Origin: a virus | Length of the DNA stretch: 64,000 nt | IMG/VR virus record: IMGVR_UViG_3300008108_000016 | Coordinates: 62,001 to 126,000 of that record | Direction: 5' to 3' (one strand) | Part shown: one piece after another, positions 44,264 to 53,184 of the stretch | Layout: each line of letters begins with the position of its first letter | Numbering within the stretch: position 1 is the stretch's first letter | The notes under the pieces: model-generated | Told to the model about the DNA's origin: nothing | Databases searched by the model: none | What the model saw: only the letters and a program-made list of their open reading frames with translations | Position numbers and translations under genes: made by a program

Positions 44264-44872
44264 ATGTCGGCAGATCAAGATTTAATTAACAAGTTGTTAA
44301 TATCAAAAAAAATAATGGAAAGACACGATAGTATGGGTCGTGGAAACCATGCAAATGTCTCAATACCAAACACACCTGTGGTTGAGGACTATAAACCCGT
44401 AAGTGGTAATTACAATATACCTCAAGATTTATTATCTGAAGTGGAAGTACCAACACAAAAGAATTATAATACTTCAGTACCAACGGCAGATAGAATTGCT
44501 AGTTCAAAACTACCTGATGAGATTAAAAGGTTAATGATGGAACACCCAATACAACAACCAAATAACCCATTAACCGCAGGATCATCATTATCACCAGATT
44601 TAATTGATAAAGCATCAAGACTAATGAATTCAAAAGCAAATGGGGAACCGATTGTAGAAAATGTTAGACCTAAACAACAACCAACTCAATCATCAATTTC
44701 TTTTAACCCAAACCAAATTAAAGATATTGTAAGAGAAACAGTTGAGGATGTGTTAAGAGAAAATGGTCTAATGGTTGAATCCACAAAAAAATCAAATGAA
44801 GTTTTTAGATTCAAAGTGGGTCAACATATTTTTGAGGGTAAGATTACAAAAATTAAAAAAGTTTCAGAATAA
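44264..44872 (+). CDS. Protein of unknown function with C-terminal helix-strand motif
   Basis: The 202-aa protein is helical at the N-terminus (DQDLINKLLISKKIMERHD). It has a long Pro/Asn-rich disordered middle (30-140), then a helix (NQIKDIVRETVEDVLRENG) and a small beta end (FRFKVGQHIFEGKITKIKKV). It closes the operon before a strong terminator. The order (flexible body, short folded tail) fits a scaffold or structural accessory; the family is unknown. Confidence 0.5.
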   Translation: MSADQDLINKLLISKKIMERHDSMGRGNHANVSIPNTPVVEDYKPVSGNYNIPQDLLSEVEVPTQKNYNTSVPTADRIASSKLPDEIKRLMMEHPIQQPNNPLTAGSSLSPDLIDKASRLMNSKANGEPIVENVRPKQQPTQSSISFNPNQIKDIVRETVEDVLRENGLMVESTKKSNEVFRFKVGQHIFEGKITKIKKVSE

Positions 44873-44894
44873 CTTAAGTTATTTAAATTCATAT

Positions 44895-44930
44895 CCCCAT
44901 TCATAAAGAGTGGGGTTTTTTGTTTTTTTT
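44895..44930 (+). terminator. Rho-independent terminator of the 42-45 kb operon
   Basis: CCCCATTC (44895-44902) pairs with GAGTGGGG (44908-44915), one G-T wobble, loop ATAAA, followed by TTTTTTG and a further run of eight T. Confidence 0.88.
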
Positions 44931-44955
44931 ATTTTACCTTTTGATACAACAGAAC

Positions 44956-44962
44956 TATTTAT
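44956..44962 (+). promoter_or_regulatory. Candidate promoter motif TATTTAT before the 44980 endonuclease
   Basis: Just downstream of the terminator, 17 bases before ATG 44980, within AACTATTTATAATAAAAAC; the same sequence layout precedes the tube gene on the other strand. Confidence 0.4.
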
Positions 44963-44979
44963 AATAAAAACAACATATT

Positions 44980-45882
44980 ATGGCAAAAAAAATTGATTTA
45001 AATGAAACGTTAATTATTAAAGAATATTTGGGAGGTAAAAGTTCATTAATATTGTCAAAAGAATTTGGGGTGTCTAAACCCACTATTTTATCAGTACTAA
45101 AAAAACATAATGTAACTAGAAAAAGAAATAGATGTGATTCATTAAAAATAATTAAAAATGATAATAAATATGTTATTTTAAGAAAATGCCCTCAATGTGG
45201 TTCAGACGTTAAGACAACATCAAAAGATAGGATAATTGCCTGTAGAAATTATTTTAATTTGAGGAATTCATTATGTAAAAATTGTAGTATTATAAATCAA
45301 AAAGGAAATGGGAATCCATTTTACGGTAAAAAACACACTGGGGAGTCCAAACAAAAAATATCAAATAGTAGAAAAGGAAAAGCAACCGGTAAAGAAAATT
45401 CTATGGCAAACCCAAAACATAGGGATAAGGCTAGAAAAAATTTAAAAAAGAAATGGGATGAGGGTAATATGGAGCATGCCAGAAAAATAATGTCAGAAAA
45501 GATGAAAGAAACAAGAAGATTAGGTAAAATAAAATCTGTGATAAGATCTAAAGCTGAATATGAAATAATAAAAAAAATAAAAGAAATAGGATATAAAGTT
45601 AAATCATCATTTAGAGTTGACACTAAAATATGTGATATATTTATCCCTAAGTTAAATTTAATTATTGAGTATAATGGAGACTATTGGCATTGCAACCCAA
45701 AAAAATATCCATCGGATTATTTTCATTCCGTTAAAAATATGACAGCAAAAGAATTATGGGATTATGATAAAAACAAGATTGACTTAGTAAGGAATAAAGG
45801 TTATAATTTAGAAGTAATTTGGGAATCTGAATATAAGAAAAACCAAAACATAATAAATAAACTAATTAAAAAATATGAGTAA
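44980..45882 (+). CDS. Homing endonuclease with HTH, NUMOD3-like and Vsr-like domains
   Basis: The 300-aa protein has an N-terminal helix-turn-helix (KSSLILSKEFGVSKPTILSVL) and a zinc pair (CPQCG, CKNC). A NUMOD3-like motif (NPFYGKKHTGESKQKIS) lies near 113-129. The C-terminal Vsr/EDxHD-like nuclease core has DIFIPKLNLIIEYNGDYWH near 220-238, then VIWESEYK. It is a free-standing mobile endonuclease placed between a terminator and a glycosyltransferase gene whose ATG it overlaps. It shares its nuclease type, but little sequence, with the one at 2736. Confidence 0.82.
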   Translation: MAKKIDLNETLIIKEYLGGKSSLILSKEFGVSKPTILSVLKKHNVTRKRNRCDSLKIIKNDNKYVILRKCPQCGSDVKTTSKDRIIACRNYFNLRNSLCKNCSIINQKGNGNPFYGKKHTGESKQKISNSRKGKATGKENSMANPKHRDKARKNLKKKWDEGNMEHARKIMSEKMKETRRLGKIKSVIRSKAEYEIIKKIKEIGYKVKSSFRVDTKICDIFIPKLNLIIEYNGDYWHCNPKKYPSDYFHSVKNMTAKELWDYDKNKIDLVRNKGYNLEVIWESEYKKNQNIINKLIKKYE

Positions 45883-47122
45883 AGAAAGCCCCATGAATGG
45901 TCGTGAGAGAATTAGAGTATTAGTTCTCCCAAGTGACCAATCTGGGGTTGGCTGAGGTAAATTCCGTTCAGTTGACCCCCATGTAATGTTACAAAACAAA
46001 TATCCTGATGAATTTCACGTTGATATTGATTACGAACCAAAAATAAATGATCAGAACTATTGGAAACAATATCAAATTGTTCATTTCCACAGAAATATCG
46101 GTCAAAATTATGAAGATTGCCCTGCACTTATTGAATGGTTAAAAAGTGTTGGTATCGTTGTTATTGCGGATGTTGACGATTATTGGTTACCAACAAAGGA
46201 ACATCCTATTCATCAGTTAATTATTAACAATAAAATTCACGAGAAGATTATTGCAAATCTTAAAGTATCATCATACGTTACAACAACAACAGATATTTTT
46301 GCGAATGAAATTAGAAAGTTCAATAAAAATGTTTATGTTTTACCAAACGCAATTGATCCAAGAGAAGAACAATTTAATCAACCAACTTTACCTTCCGAAA
46401 AAATCAGAGTAGGTTGGCTTGGTGGATCCTCACATTTACACGATTTGAAGTTATTGGATGGTATGGTAAATAAATTAAAACCTCAACAGGATAAATTACA
46501 ATTTTATCTTTGTGGTTTTGATACAAGAGGAACCGTAACAGAAATTAATAAAAATACGGGGGAAGAAGTAAGAAGACCAATTAAACCCGAAGAAACGGTT
46601 TGGGTTAAATATGAATCAATTTTTACTGACAACTATAAAATAATTTCACCAAATTATAAATTATTTTTGGATAGGTTTAATGATGAAGAGTTTCTTGGGT
46701 GGGAAAATGAAAACTACGTAAGAGTATGGACAAAACCTGCAACATCATACGCAAAGAATTATTCAAGGTTTGATATATCATTATCACCAATTGTTGATCA
46801 CGTTTTTAACAGGATGAAATCACAACTTAAAGTTATTGAGGCGGGATTCTATAAAAAAGCCTTAATCGCATCAAACGTTGGGCCTTATACCATAGATCTT
46901 AAACATTCGGTAAGTAATGGTAAATTTGTTGATGGTAATGCCCTATTGGTTGACAAACATAGAAACCATTCAGATTGGGTTAAAAACGTTAAATTGTTGG
47001 TAAACAACCCAAACATGGTTAAAGATATGGGTGAAAGATTATATGAAACCGTAAAAGACACATATGATCTTAATATTGTTACAAAAAATAGAAGTGAATT
47101 TTACAAATCTTTAATTAAATAA
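45875..47122 (+). CDS. GT-B glycosyltransferase interrupted by an in-frame TGA
   Basis: ATG 45875 opens MSKESPMNGRERIRVLVLPSD and QSGVG, meets TGA at 45953-45955, then continues in the same frame as GKFRSVDPHVMLQ to TAA 47122. The motif SGVG...FRSVDPH spans the stop, so the two parts belong to one protein of about 415 aa. The downstream ATG 45986 alone gives 378 aa. GT4-like features include RVGWLGGSSHLHDLKLL near 188 and a C-terminal GNALLVDKHRNHSDW. TGG-to-TGA change, readthrough or sequence error are the options. Confidence 0.65.
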
Positions 47123-47124
47123 TT

Positions 47125-47826
47125 ATGATTAATATACCAATTACCAAAATTTTATTCCTTGACATTGAAACCGTTGGTGGATGCCCTGATTATGAATCCT
47201 GTGAGAAATTCAATCCAGATCTTGCCAATCAATTTAACAAATATTTTGATTGGTTTCAAAAAAGATTTCCCGAAGATGAAAGTCTGTTTAGAGAGGAAGT
47301 GTTTAAGAAACGAGCAGCTCTTGTTCCTGAATTTGCAAAAATTATCTGCGTATCAATGGCGTTTGTAATGGACAACGGAGAAGTAAAAAAACAGACATTT
47401 TCTGGTGATGATGAAAAAGAATTATTGATTCAAGTTAGAAATCTTCTTGATAGATGTAGTAAACTTGATTTCTATCTTTGTGGTCATAATCTAAAAAACT
47501 TTGACATTCCGATGCTTGCAAAACGTATGATCATAAATGGAATTATGCCATCAAAACTTTTACCATCATATGATACAAAGCCTTGGGAGGTAAAAGCAAT
47601 TGACACAAAAGAAATTTGGCAATACGGAGCGTATACATCAATTGGTTCTTTGGATCTTGTTTGTTCAACAATGGGAATACCAACACCAAAAGATGGGGAA
47701 ATTACTGGTGATAAAGTTCACGATGCTTATTGGATAGAACAAAAATTAAACTCAATATCTGAATATTGTGAAAAGGATGTTGAAGTTCTTATTGAATTTA
47801 TAAAAAAACTTAAAAACTTGGGATAA
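47125..47826 (+). CDS. DnaQ-like 3'-5' exonuclease (PolB-related, DEDD)
   Basis: The 233-aa protein has ILFLDIETVGG (DxE, residues 9-19), LCGHNLKNFDIPMLAKRM near 130 and a C-terminal SEYCEKDVEVL (Y-x3-D). These are the three DEDDy exonuclease motifs, in the spacing of the predicted exonucleases related to family B polymerases. It could proofread or degrade DNA. It is wedged between a glycosyltransferase and dUTPase, with gaps of two and one bases, so the sugar array and nucleotide genes share transcription. Confidence 0.8.
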   Translation: MINIPITKILFLDIETVGGCPDYESCEKFNPDLANQFNKYFDWFQKRFPEDESLFREEVFKKRAALVPEFAKIICVSMAFVMDNGEVKKQTFSGDDEKELLIQVRNLLDRCSKLDFYLCGHNLKNFDIPMLAKRMIINGIMPSKLLPSYDTKPWEVKAIDTKEIWQYGAYTSIGSLDLVCSTMGIPTPKDGEITGDKVHDAYWIEQKLNSISEYCEKDVEVLIEFIKKLKNLG

Positions 47827-47827
47827 T

Positions 47828-48415
47828 ATGACTAAAGAAAATGATGATTTTTTTGAACAAATAAAAGATCTTGAAGAAACTTTTGATGGTGATGAACCTG
47901 ACTATAATGCTGTTATGGAACTATTTGGAATCGACATAAATGAAATTGATAGAGAAATGAAATCGTATAACACAAAAGTTGAGGTTAATTATACCACAAA
48001 ACATGAAAATTCTGTAGACCCTGTATACGCTTACCCAACAGATTCAGGATTTGACTTGCATTCAACAGAGGAAATAGATATTGATCCATTTGGTAGAACC
48101 TTGGTTCCAACAGGATTGTTTATTGACATTCCCGAACATTATGAAATTCAAGTTAGATCAAAAAGCGGTTTAGCATTAAAACAAGGTTTGATGGTATTAA
48201 ATTCACCAGGTACGGTAGATCAAGGGTATACAGGTGAAATAAAAGTAATTATTTTTAATACGAATAATCACAAAGTTAAAATTGATAAAGGTCAAAAAAT
48301 TGCTCAGGCGGTTTTTTCTCCTGTTGTTTGTGGTAAGTGGATCAATTTTAATAAAGTAATTAACATTAACGATAAAGACAGATCTGATAAAGGATTTGGT
48401 AGTACAGGGATATGA
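47828..48415 (+). CDS. dut: dUTPase (dUTP diphosphatase)
   Basis: The 195-aa protein contains all five trimeric dUTPase motifs: AYPTDSGFDLHS (1), VRSKSGLALKQG (2), NSPGTVDQGYTGEI with the catalytic Asp (3), KGQKIAQAVF (4) and DRSDKGFGSTG (5, P-loop-like tail). It converts dUTP to dUMP and keeps uracil out of phage DNA. The first 55 residues are an extra acidic helical extension not in the basic family. It ends with an ATGA overlap into a glycosyltransferase. Confidence 0.93.
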   Translation: MTKENDDFFEQIKDLEETFDGDEPDYNAVMELFGIDINEIDREMKSYNTKVEVNYTTKHENSVDPVYAYPTDSGFDLHSTEEIDIDPFGRTLVPTGLFIDIPEHYEIQVRSKSGLALKQGLMVLNSPGTVDQGYTGEIKVIIFNTNNHKVKIDKGQKIAQAVFSPVVCGKWINFNKVININDKDRSDKGFGSTGI

Positions 48416-49836
48416 TAACAATAGGATACTCAACAAGAAAACATAACCAAGAATACATTGATTATCTTCAAAAAACTTCAATGTACAAAGAAGTGGAAAT
48501 TATAGAAAAAATTAATAATGGTGAAAAATCATTGTCTCAAGTTTATAATGAAATTTTATCTGAATCAAAATACGATATAGTTGTTTTATGTCATGACGAC
48601 TTAGAATTTGACACAAAAAATTGGGCAGATAAAATACTTAAACATTTTAATAAAAATCCTGAATATGGTATTTTAGGTTTAGCTGGAACAAAATATTTGG
48701 ATAATAATGGAAAATGGTGGGAAGTTCAGAATACCATGTATGGTATTGTTAATCACAAACATGAAGGTAAAAAATGGACAAGTAATTACTCAAAAGATTT
48801 AGGTAATAAAATTGAGGACGTAATAATTGTTGATGGATTATTTATCGCAATAAATAAGAAAAAGATTAAACACAATTTTGATGAATCGTTTAATGGATTT
48901 CATTTTTATGACTTAGGGTTTTGTTTGCCTAATTATTTAGATGATGTTAAAATTGGAGTAATGTTTGATATAAGGGTTACTCATCTTTCCATAGGACAAA
49001 CTAACCAACAATGGGAAGATAATAGAATTCAGTTCGCAATTAAATATAAAGATAAATTACCTATAGACATTAATAATAAAGAATTATCCGAAACTTTCAT
49101 TTTTGTTCACGATCAAGATATAGTTCTTGAATTTGAATCGTCCAATAAACTATCTAATTTATATAAATATAAATACGTCTTTTTAGGTAATAGACCTATT
49201 GATAAGATAGGGTATTTATCTAATTTAATAATTGCAAGAAATTATGAAGACAATATAGAACAATATCCTTTATTTACTTCCTATACTGGTTGGTATTGTC
49301 TTTGGAAAAATAATTTAATTAATACTAAATACATTAATCTTTTTGAGTACGATACCATCTTAAATAAGAATATTGATCAATTTCATACAAAAATTTATGA
49401 GAATGACGTTGAAATGGTTGGATACGTTCCGTTTCCTGTAAGAAGTTATGAATTTATTTTAAACCCTTCTTGGAATGAAAATGTTATACCGGCAATTAAA
49501 GAAATACATAAATTTGATTTAATCTCACACTATAACAAAATTGTACAAAATTCACCAGATTCAGTGTGGTCTTCTACATCAAATACAACATTTAGAAAAG
49601 ATATTTTTGATGATTTTATGAAATGGTTTTCTCCTGTTGCCGATAGAATTAAAGATACAAAAACTTGTGGTCACGCGCATGAAAGATCCATAACCTACTA
49701 TTCTTACCATAAGAATAGAAAATTTATGATTACAAAAGGACTACTGCAACACTTACAATTAGACTCACATAAAACTCAAGGTCATTTTGTTGACTTACAA
49801 AGTAATTACGATAAATTATTAAAAAATAAACTATAA
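48412..49836 (+). CDS. Two-part GT-A glycosyltransferase
   Basis: The 474-aa protein has an N-terminal GT2/StrF-like domain: ITIGYSTRKHNQEYIDYLQ, YDIVVLCHDDLEFD with an acidic triad near 65, and VIIVDGLFIAINKKK. From about 225 a second domain contains YKYKYVFLGNRPIDKIG and ends with GHAHERSITYYSYH, the sort of segment seen in capsular or DUF4422-like transferases. It overlaps dut by four bases and abuts the next gene. Two sugar transfers by one chain are plausible. Confidence 0.68.
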   Translation: MITIGYSTRKHNQEYIDYLQKTSMYKEVEIIEKINNGEKSLSQVYNEILSESKYDIVVLCHDDLEFDTKNWADKILKHFNKNPEYGILGLAGTKYLDNNGKWWEVQNTMYGIVNHKHEGKKWTSNYSKDLGNKIEDVIIVDGLFIAINKKKIKHNFDESFNGFHFYDLGFCLPNYLDDVKIGVMFDIRVTHLSIGQTNQQWEDNRIQFAIKYKDKLPIDINNKELSETFIFVHDQDIVLEFESSNKLSNLYKYKYVFLGNRPIDKIGYLSNLIIARNYEDNIEQYPLFTSYTGWYCLWKNNLINTKYINLFEYDTILNKNIDQFHTKIYENDVEMVGYVPFPVRSYEFILNPSWNENVIPAIKEIHKFDLISHYNKIVQNSPDSVWSSTSNTTFRKDIFDDFMKWFSPVADRIKDTKTCGHAHERSITYYSYHKNRKFMITKGLLQHLQLDSHKTQGHFVDLQSNYDKLLKNKL

Positions 49837-50492
49837 TGAATTATTTAAGTTTTAGTTTATGGGGTGACAATCTTCTTTATAATATAGGAGCCATAAGAAA
49901 TTCAGAACTGATAAAAACCATATACCCCGGATGGAAAATGATCGTTTATTATGATAACACCGTACCATCAGAAACAATTAAAGAATTGGAAAAAAATGAT
50001 GTTATATGTGTTGATAGTTCGGGAGTACCTTATGGGTGTTTTTGGCGTTTTTTCGCTTCTGACATAGAAGATGCCGAATATGTATGTTTTAGAGATTGCG
50101 ACTCAAGAATATCTGAAAGAGAATTTTTAGCTGTGCAAGAATGGATGAATAGTAAAAAACTAATACACGTAATGAGAGATCATCCCGCACATGGTGTCCC
50201 TTATGGTGCAAGTGGTTTAGGTATTTTAGCGGGTATGTGGGGTATTAAAGGTAAAATAATGGAAATGAGAAAAACTATAGAATCTTTTTTAAAGGATAAA
50301 ATAAATTATTACGGCATTGATCAAAATTTTTTACAACACATATATAAATTTTTTAAGGATAATAAATTCACACATGATGAATTTTTTGAGAAAAAACCAT
50401 TTCCAATAGGAAGAGTTAATGGTAGATTTGTTGGTGAACGAATTAGTATAAACGAAACCCCTGTAACGGAAGACTACAAAATATTATTATGA
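49836..50492 (+). CDS. GT-A-type glycosyltransferase
   Basis: The 218-aa protein starts MNYLSFSLWGDNLLYNIGAI and has a Rossmann-like first half with a metal-binding-type triad VCFRDCDSRISERE near residue 90. A His/Gly-rich acceptor-side segment follows (RDHPAHGVPYGASGLGIL). It ends TEDYKILL. It resembles uncharacterised polysaccharide transferases with a D-x-D motif. It overlaps its neighbours by one and four bases. Confidence 0.6.
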   Translation: MNYLSFSLWGDNLLYNIGAIRNSELIKTIYPGWKMIVYYDNTVPSETIKELEKNDVICVDSSGVPYGCFWRFFASDIEDAEYVCFRDCDSRISEREFLAVQEWMNSKKLIHVMRDHPAHGVPYGASGLGILAGMWGIKGKIMEMRKTIESFLKDKINYYGIDQNFLQHIYKFFKDNKFTHDEFFEKKPFPIGRVNGRFVGERISINETPVTEDYKILL

Positions 50493-51208
50493 AAATAGAT
50501 TACATAATTGTTAGTACCAATGATAATAATTTGTACAAAGATTTTTGGCCCGTAGTAAAAAAATTATGGTATGAATTGATTGGGATAAAACCTATTTTGG
50601 TTGAGATATGTGATACAAATGAAATAGTTGATTATGGTGATCATATCATACACAAAATAAAAAAAATAGAAGACATAGATACAGGATTTCAATCACAAAT
50701 AGCAAGAATGTACGTAACTAAGTTTTATCAAAATAGTGTCTGTTTGACATCAGATATTGATATGTTACCATTATGTAAGAATTATTTTGTTAATGATATA
50801 GAAGACATAGATAATGATAATTTAGTTATTTTTAGTTCTGATGCGTATCAAGGTGTTGTTAGATACCCAATATGTTACAACGCATCAAAAGGAAAGGTAT
50901 TCAATGACATTATGAAATTTGAAGACACTTTTGAGGAGTACTGTATAAAATTAAATGACATGGGGTTAGGTTGGGATACGGATGAGTTATATTTTGGAAA
51001 AATGGTTAACCTATATGAAAATCAATCAATAATTACTAAATTAAATCGTGGTTGGGAGTACGGAAGAGCAAAAAAAAGAATAGATAGAGTTTATTGGACA
51101 TATGATGAAAACGAATTAAAATCTCAAAATTATGTAGATTCTCACTCTTTACGCCCATATTCAAGATACAAAAATGAAATAGATAAATTAATAAACTTTT
51201 TAATATGA
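50489..51208 (+). CDS. GT-A-type glycosyltransferase
   Basis: The 239-aa protein has MKIDYIIVSTNDNNLYKDF, then QIARMYVTKFYQNSVCLTSDIDMLPL, with S-D-I-D as the metal site near 88-91. GLGWDTDELYFGKMV near 152 has the position and character of the catalytic-acid region of such folds. The C-terminus is helical. Overlaps of four bases on both sides indicate coupled translation. Sugar and linkage are unknown. Confidence 0.62.
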   Translation: MKIDYIIVSTNDNNLYKDFWPVVKKLWYELIGIKPILVEICDTNEIVDYGDHIIHKIKKIEDIDTGFQSQIARMYVTKFYQNSVCLTSDIDMLPLCKNYFVNDIEDIDNDNLVIFSSDAYQGVVRYPICYNASKGKVFNDIMKFEDTFEEYCIKLNDMGLGWDTDELYFGKMVNLYENQSIITKLNRGWEYGRAKKRIDRVYWTYDENELKSQNYVDSHSLRPYSRYKNEIDKLINFLI

Positions 51209-51840
51209 AAATATTAATTTTAGTTCTTTCATATGACGATTCAGGAATATATACTGAATTTTATAAAACACAAAAACAAACGTGGGATAGTTTACCTGTT
51301 GAAGGTGTAGACACATATTACTATTTTGGTAATTCAGACGAGGAAAAAATAGACGGGAATAATATTTTTTTAGGGGTGAGGGAATCACTAATGAATTGTG
51401 CTCATAAAACAATAGACGCATTTAATTTAGTGAAGGATTTTGATTTTGACTTTATATTTAGAACAAATTCAAGCTCTTATGTTGACAAAAAACTTTTAAA
51501 AAAATACGTAGAAAATAAATCAAATCAGAATTTTTATTCAGGTATCATTGGGAATCACATGGGCATTCCTTTTTGCTCAGGATCTGGTTATTTTTTATCT
51601 AAGGACTTAGTTAAACTTATTATAAATAATAAGTCAGAAATAAACCATAATCTTATAGACGACGTTGCTTTTGGGAATTTTTTAAAAAATCAAAATATAG
51701 AATTTAAACAATCTGAAAGGTTTGATGTAATAAGTAATGATCACATACCTATGGATTATTTTCATTATAGATTAAAAACATCTCATAGACAAAATGATAT
51801 AAAAAATATGGAATTAATTTTTTTAAACAAATGCAAATAA
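51205..51840 (+). CDS. GT31-like glycosyltransferase
   Basis: The 211-aa protein has an N-terminal pattern of beta-1,3-type GT-A enzymes (ILILVLSYDDSGIYTEFYKTQKQTW) and DFIFRTNSSSYVDKKLL near 90, where the metal-site Asp is replaced. CSGSGYFLSKDLVKLI and IDDVAFGNFL follow near 130-160. The lost D-x-D may mean metal-independent catalysis or an accessory role. It overlaps the next gene by ten bases. Confidence 0.58.
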   Translation: MKILILVLSYDDSGIYTEFYKTQKQTWDSLPVEGVDTYYYFGNSDEEKIDGNNIFLGVRESLMNCAHKTIDAFNLVKDFDFDFIFRTNSSSYVDKKLLKKYVENKSNQNFYSGIIGNHMGIPFCSGSGYFLSKDLVKLIINNKSEINHNLIDDVAFGNFLKNQNIEFKQSERFDVISNDHIPMDYFHYRLKTSHRQNDIKNMELIFLNKCK

Positions 51841-52595
51841 TTACAGGAAATAAATTTAAAAAAATATGTGACTATATCTTGGATGAAAAAGGATTCAATA
51901 AAACAGAAGTCACTAATGAAATACCTATTTATTTTGTAAAAACTGATTACTTACATTCATTTTTTACCACATATAAGCCCAACCATAAATATAAAATTAT
52001 TACACATAATAGTGACTATCCTATTGATATAAAATTTATGAATATATTAGAGGATGTAAATTTAGTGTACTGGTTCGGTCAAAATATTAATTTTGAACAC
52101 AAAAAATTAAAATCTATACCAATAGGGATTGCAAATGAAATGTGGGATCACGGTAATGAAGAGGTTTTATTAAAAATTATTAATCAAGATAATAAAAAAA
52201 GTAAAATAATTCATTGCTCGTTTGATATAAACACAAATAGATACGAAAGAACCCAATGTGTTAACTCAATGAATAGGAACAATTTAGTTATGAACCAAAG
52301 GGAAAAGTTTGAAGATTATTTAACATCTTTAAGTAATAGTTTTTTTACTTTAAGTCCTAATGGTAATGGTGTTGATTGTCATAAACTATGGGAATCATTA
52401 TATTTAAAAACTGTTCCTGTGGTTACTAAAAGTATTAATATTGATTTTTATAGACATTTACCTATCTATGTTATAGACTCATGGAGTCATTTCAATATTA
52501 ATGATTTAACAGAAGATTTGTATTATGATATAATAAAAAAACATAATATAGAAAAAATAAGTTTAGATTATTTTCTAAATAAAATAATTAAATAA
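51831..52595 (+). CDS. Exostosin/GT47-like glycosyltransferase
   Basis: The 254-aa protein has a weak N-terminal half (PIYFVKTDYLHSFFTTY). Its C-terminal half is typical of exostosin-like donors: SNSFFTLSPNGNGVDCHKLWESLYLKTVPVVTKS (two pieces, residues 170-203), then HLPIYVIDSWSHF. This pattern recurs in capsule-cluster enzymes. It is embedded in the tight array with coupled starts. Confidence 0.6.
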   Translation: MQIITGNKFKKICDYILDEKGFNKTEVTNEIPIYFVKTDYLHSFFTTYKPNHKYKIITHNSDYPIDIKFMNILEDVNLVYWFGQNINFEHKKLKSIPIGIANEMWDHGNEEVLLKIINQDNKKSKIIHCSFDINTNRYERTQCVNSMNRNNLVMNQREKFEDYLTSLSNSFFTLSPNGNGVDCHKLWESLYLKTVPVVTKSINIDFYRHLPIYVIDSWSHFNINDLTEDLYYDIIKKHNIEKISLDYFLNKIIK

Positions 52596-52602
52596 AATAT
52601 AA

Positions 52603-53184
52603 ATGGAAAAAATAAAGTTAATCTATGAAAATGAGTGTGTAATACCTTCTGATATTAATGAACATTTACCCACCTTACTAAAATACGCCAATGAATGCGA
52701 TCACATAACAGAAATGGGTGTTAGATGGGTTTCATCTACTTGGCCACTATTACTGTCTAACCCCAAAAAAATGATTAGTTATGATATAGTAAAACACCCT
52801 AAAATTGATGAGGTAATTGAGTTATCAAATGAATATAATTTAAATTATCAATTTATTGAGGATGACGTTCTAAAAACTAATATAGAAGAAACTGATTTAC
52901 TTTTTATAGATACCTTACATACATATAACCAATTAATTTGTGAATTAGAATTACACTCTGACAAATCTAAAAAATATATAATTTTACACGATACTACGTC
53001 ATTTGGTAGTGTTGACGAGGTAATATATAACCATGCTAGTTCAGATATTAAAAATTTAGAAACTAAAAAACAAGGACTGTGGACTGCAGTAATTGATTTT
53101 TTAGAGTCGGATAAAGGTAAAAATTGGCAGATTCACGAAAGACATATGAATAACAATGGATTAACAATTCTTAAAAGAAAATGA
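52603..53184 (+). CDS. Class I methyltransferase-like protein (CmcI-related)
   Basis: The 193-aa protein contains HITEMGVRWVSSTWPLLL (SAM-loop-like, near 35-52), ETDLLFIDTLHTYNQLICEL near 105 and KKYIILHDTTSFGSVDEV near 125. It is similar in order to the CmcI-type protein at 22661. The glycine loop is degenerate, so activity is uncertain. It probably modifies a glycan made by its neighbours. Confidence 0.55.
   Translation: MEKIKLIYENECVIPSDINEHLPTLLKYANECDHITEMGVRWVSSTWPLLLSNPKKMISYDIVKHPKIDEVIELSNEYNLNYQFIEDDVLKTNIEETDLLFIDTLHTYNQLICELELHSDKSKKYIILHDTTSFGSVDEVIYNHASSDIKNLETKKQGLWTAVIDFLESDKGKNWQIHERHMNNNGLTILKRK

Noticed and set aside
45875-47122. Genome-wide recoding of TGA to Trp suggested by the in-frame TGA
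   Set aside because: TGA clearly ends many genes in ATGA overlaps (16068, 48415, 50492, 57684), where reading through would add unrelated sequence; TGG is used normally for Trp.
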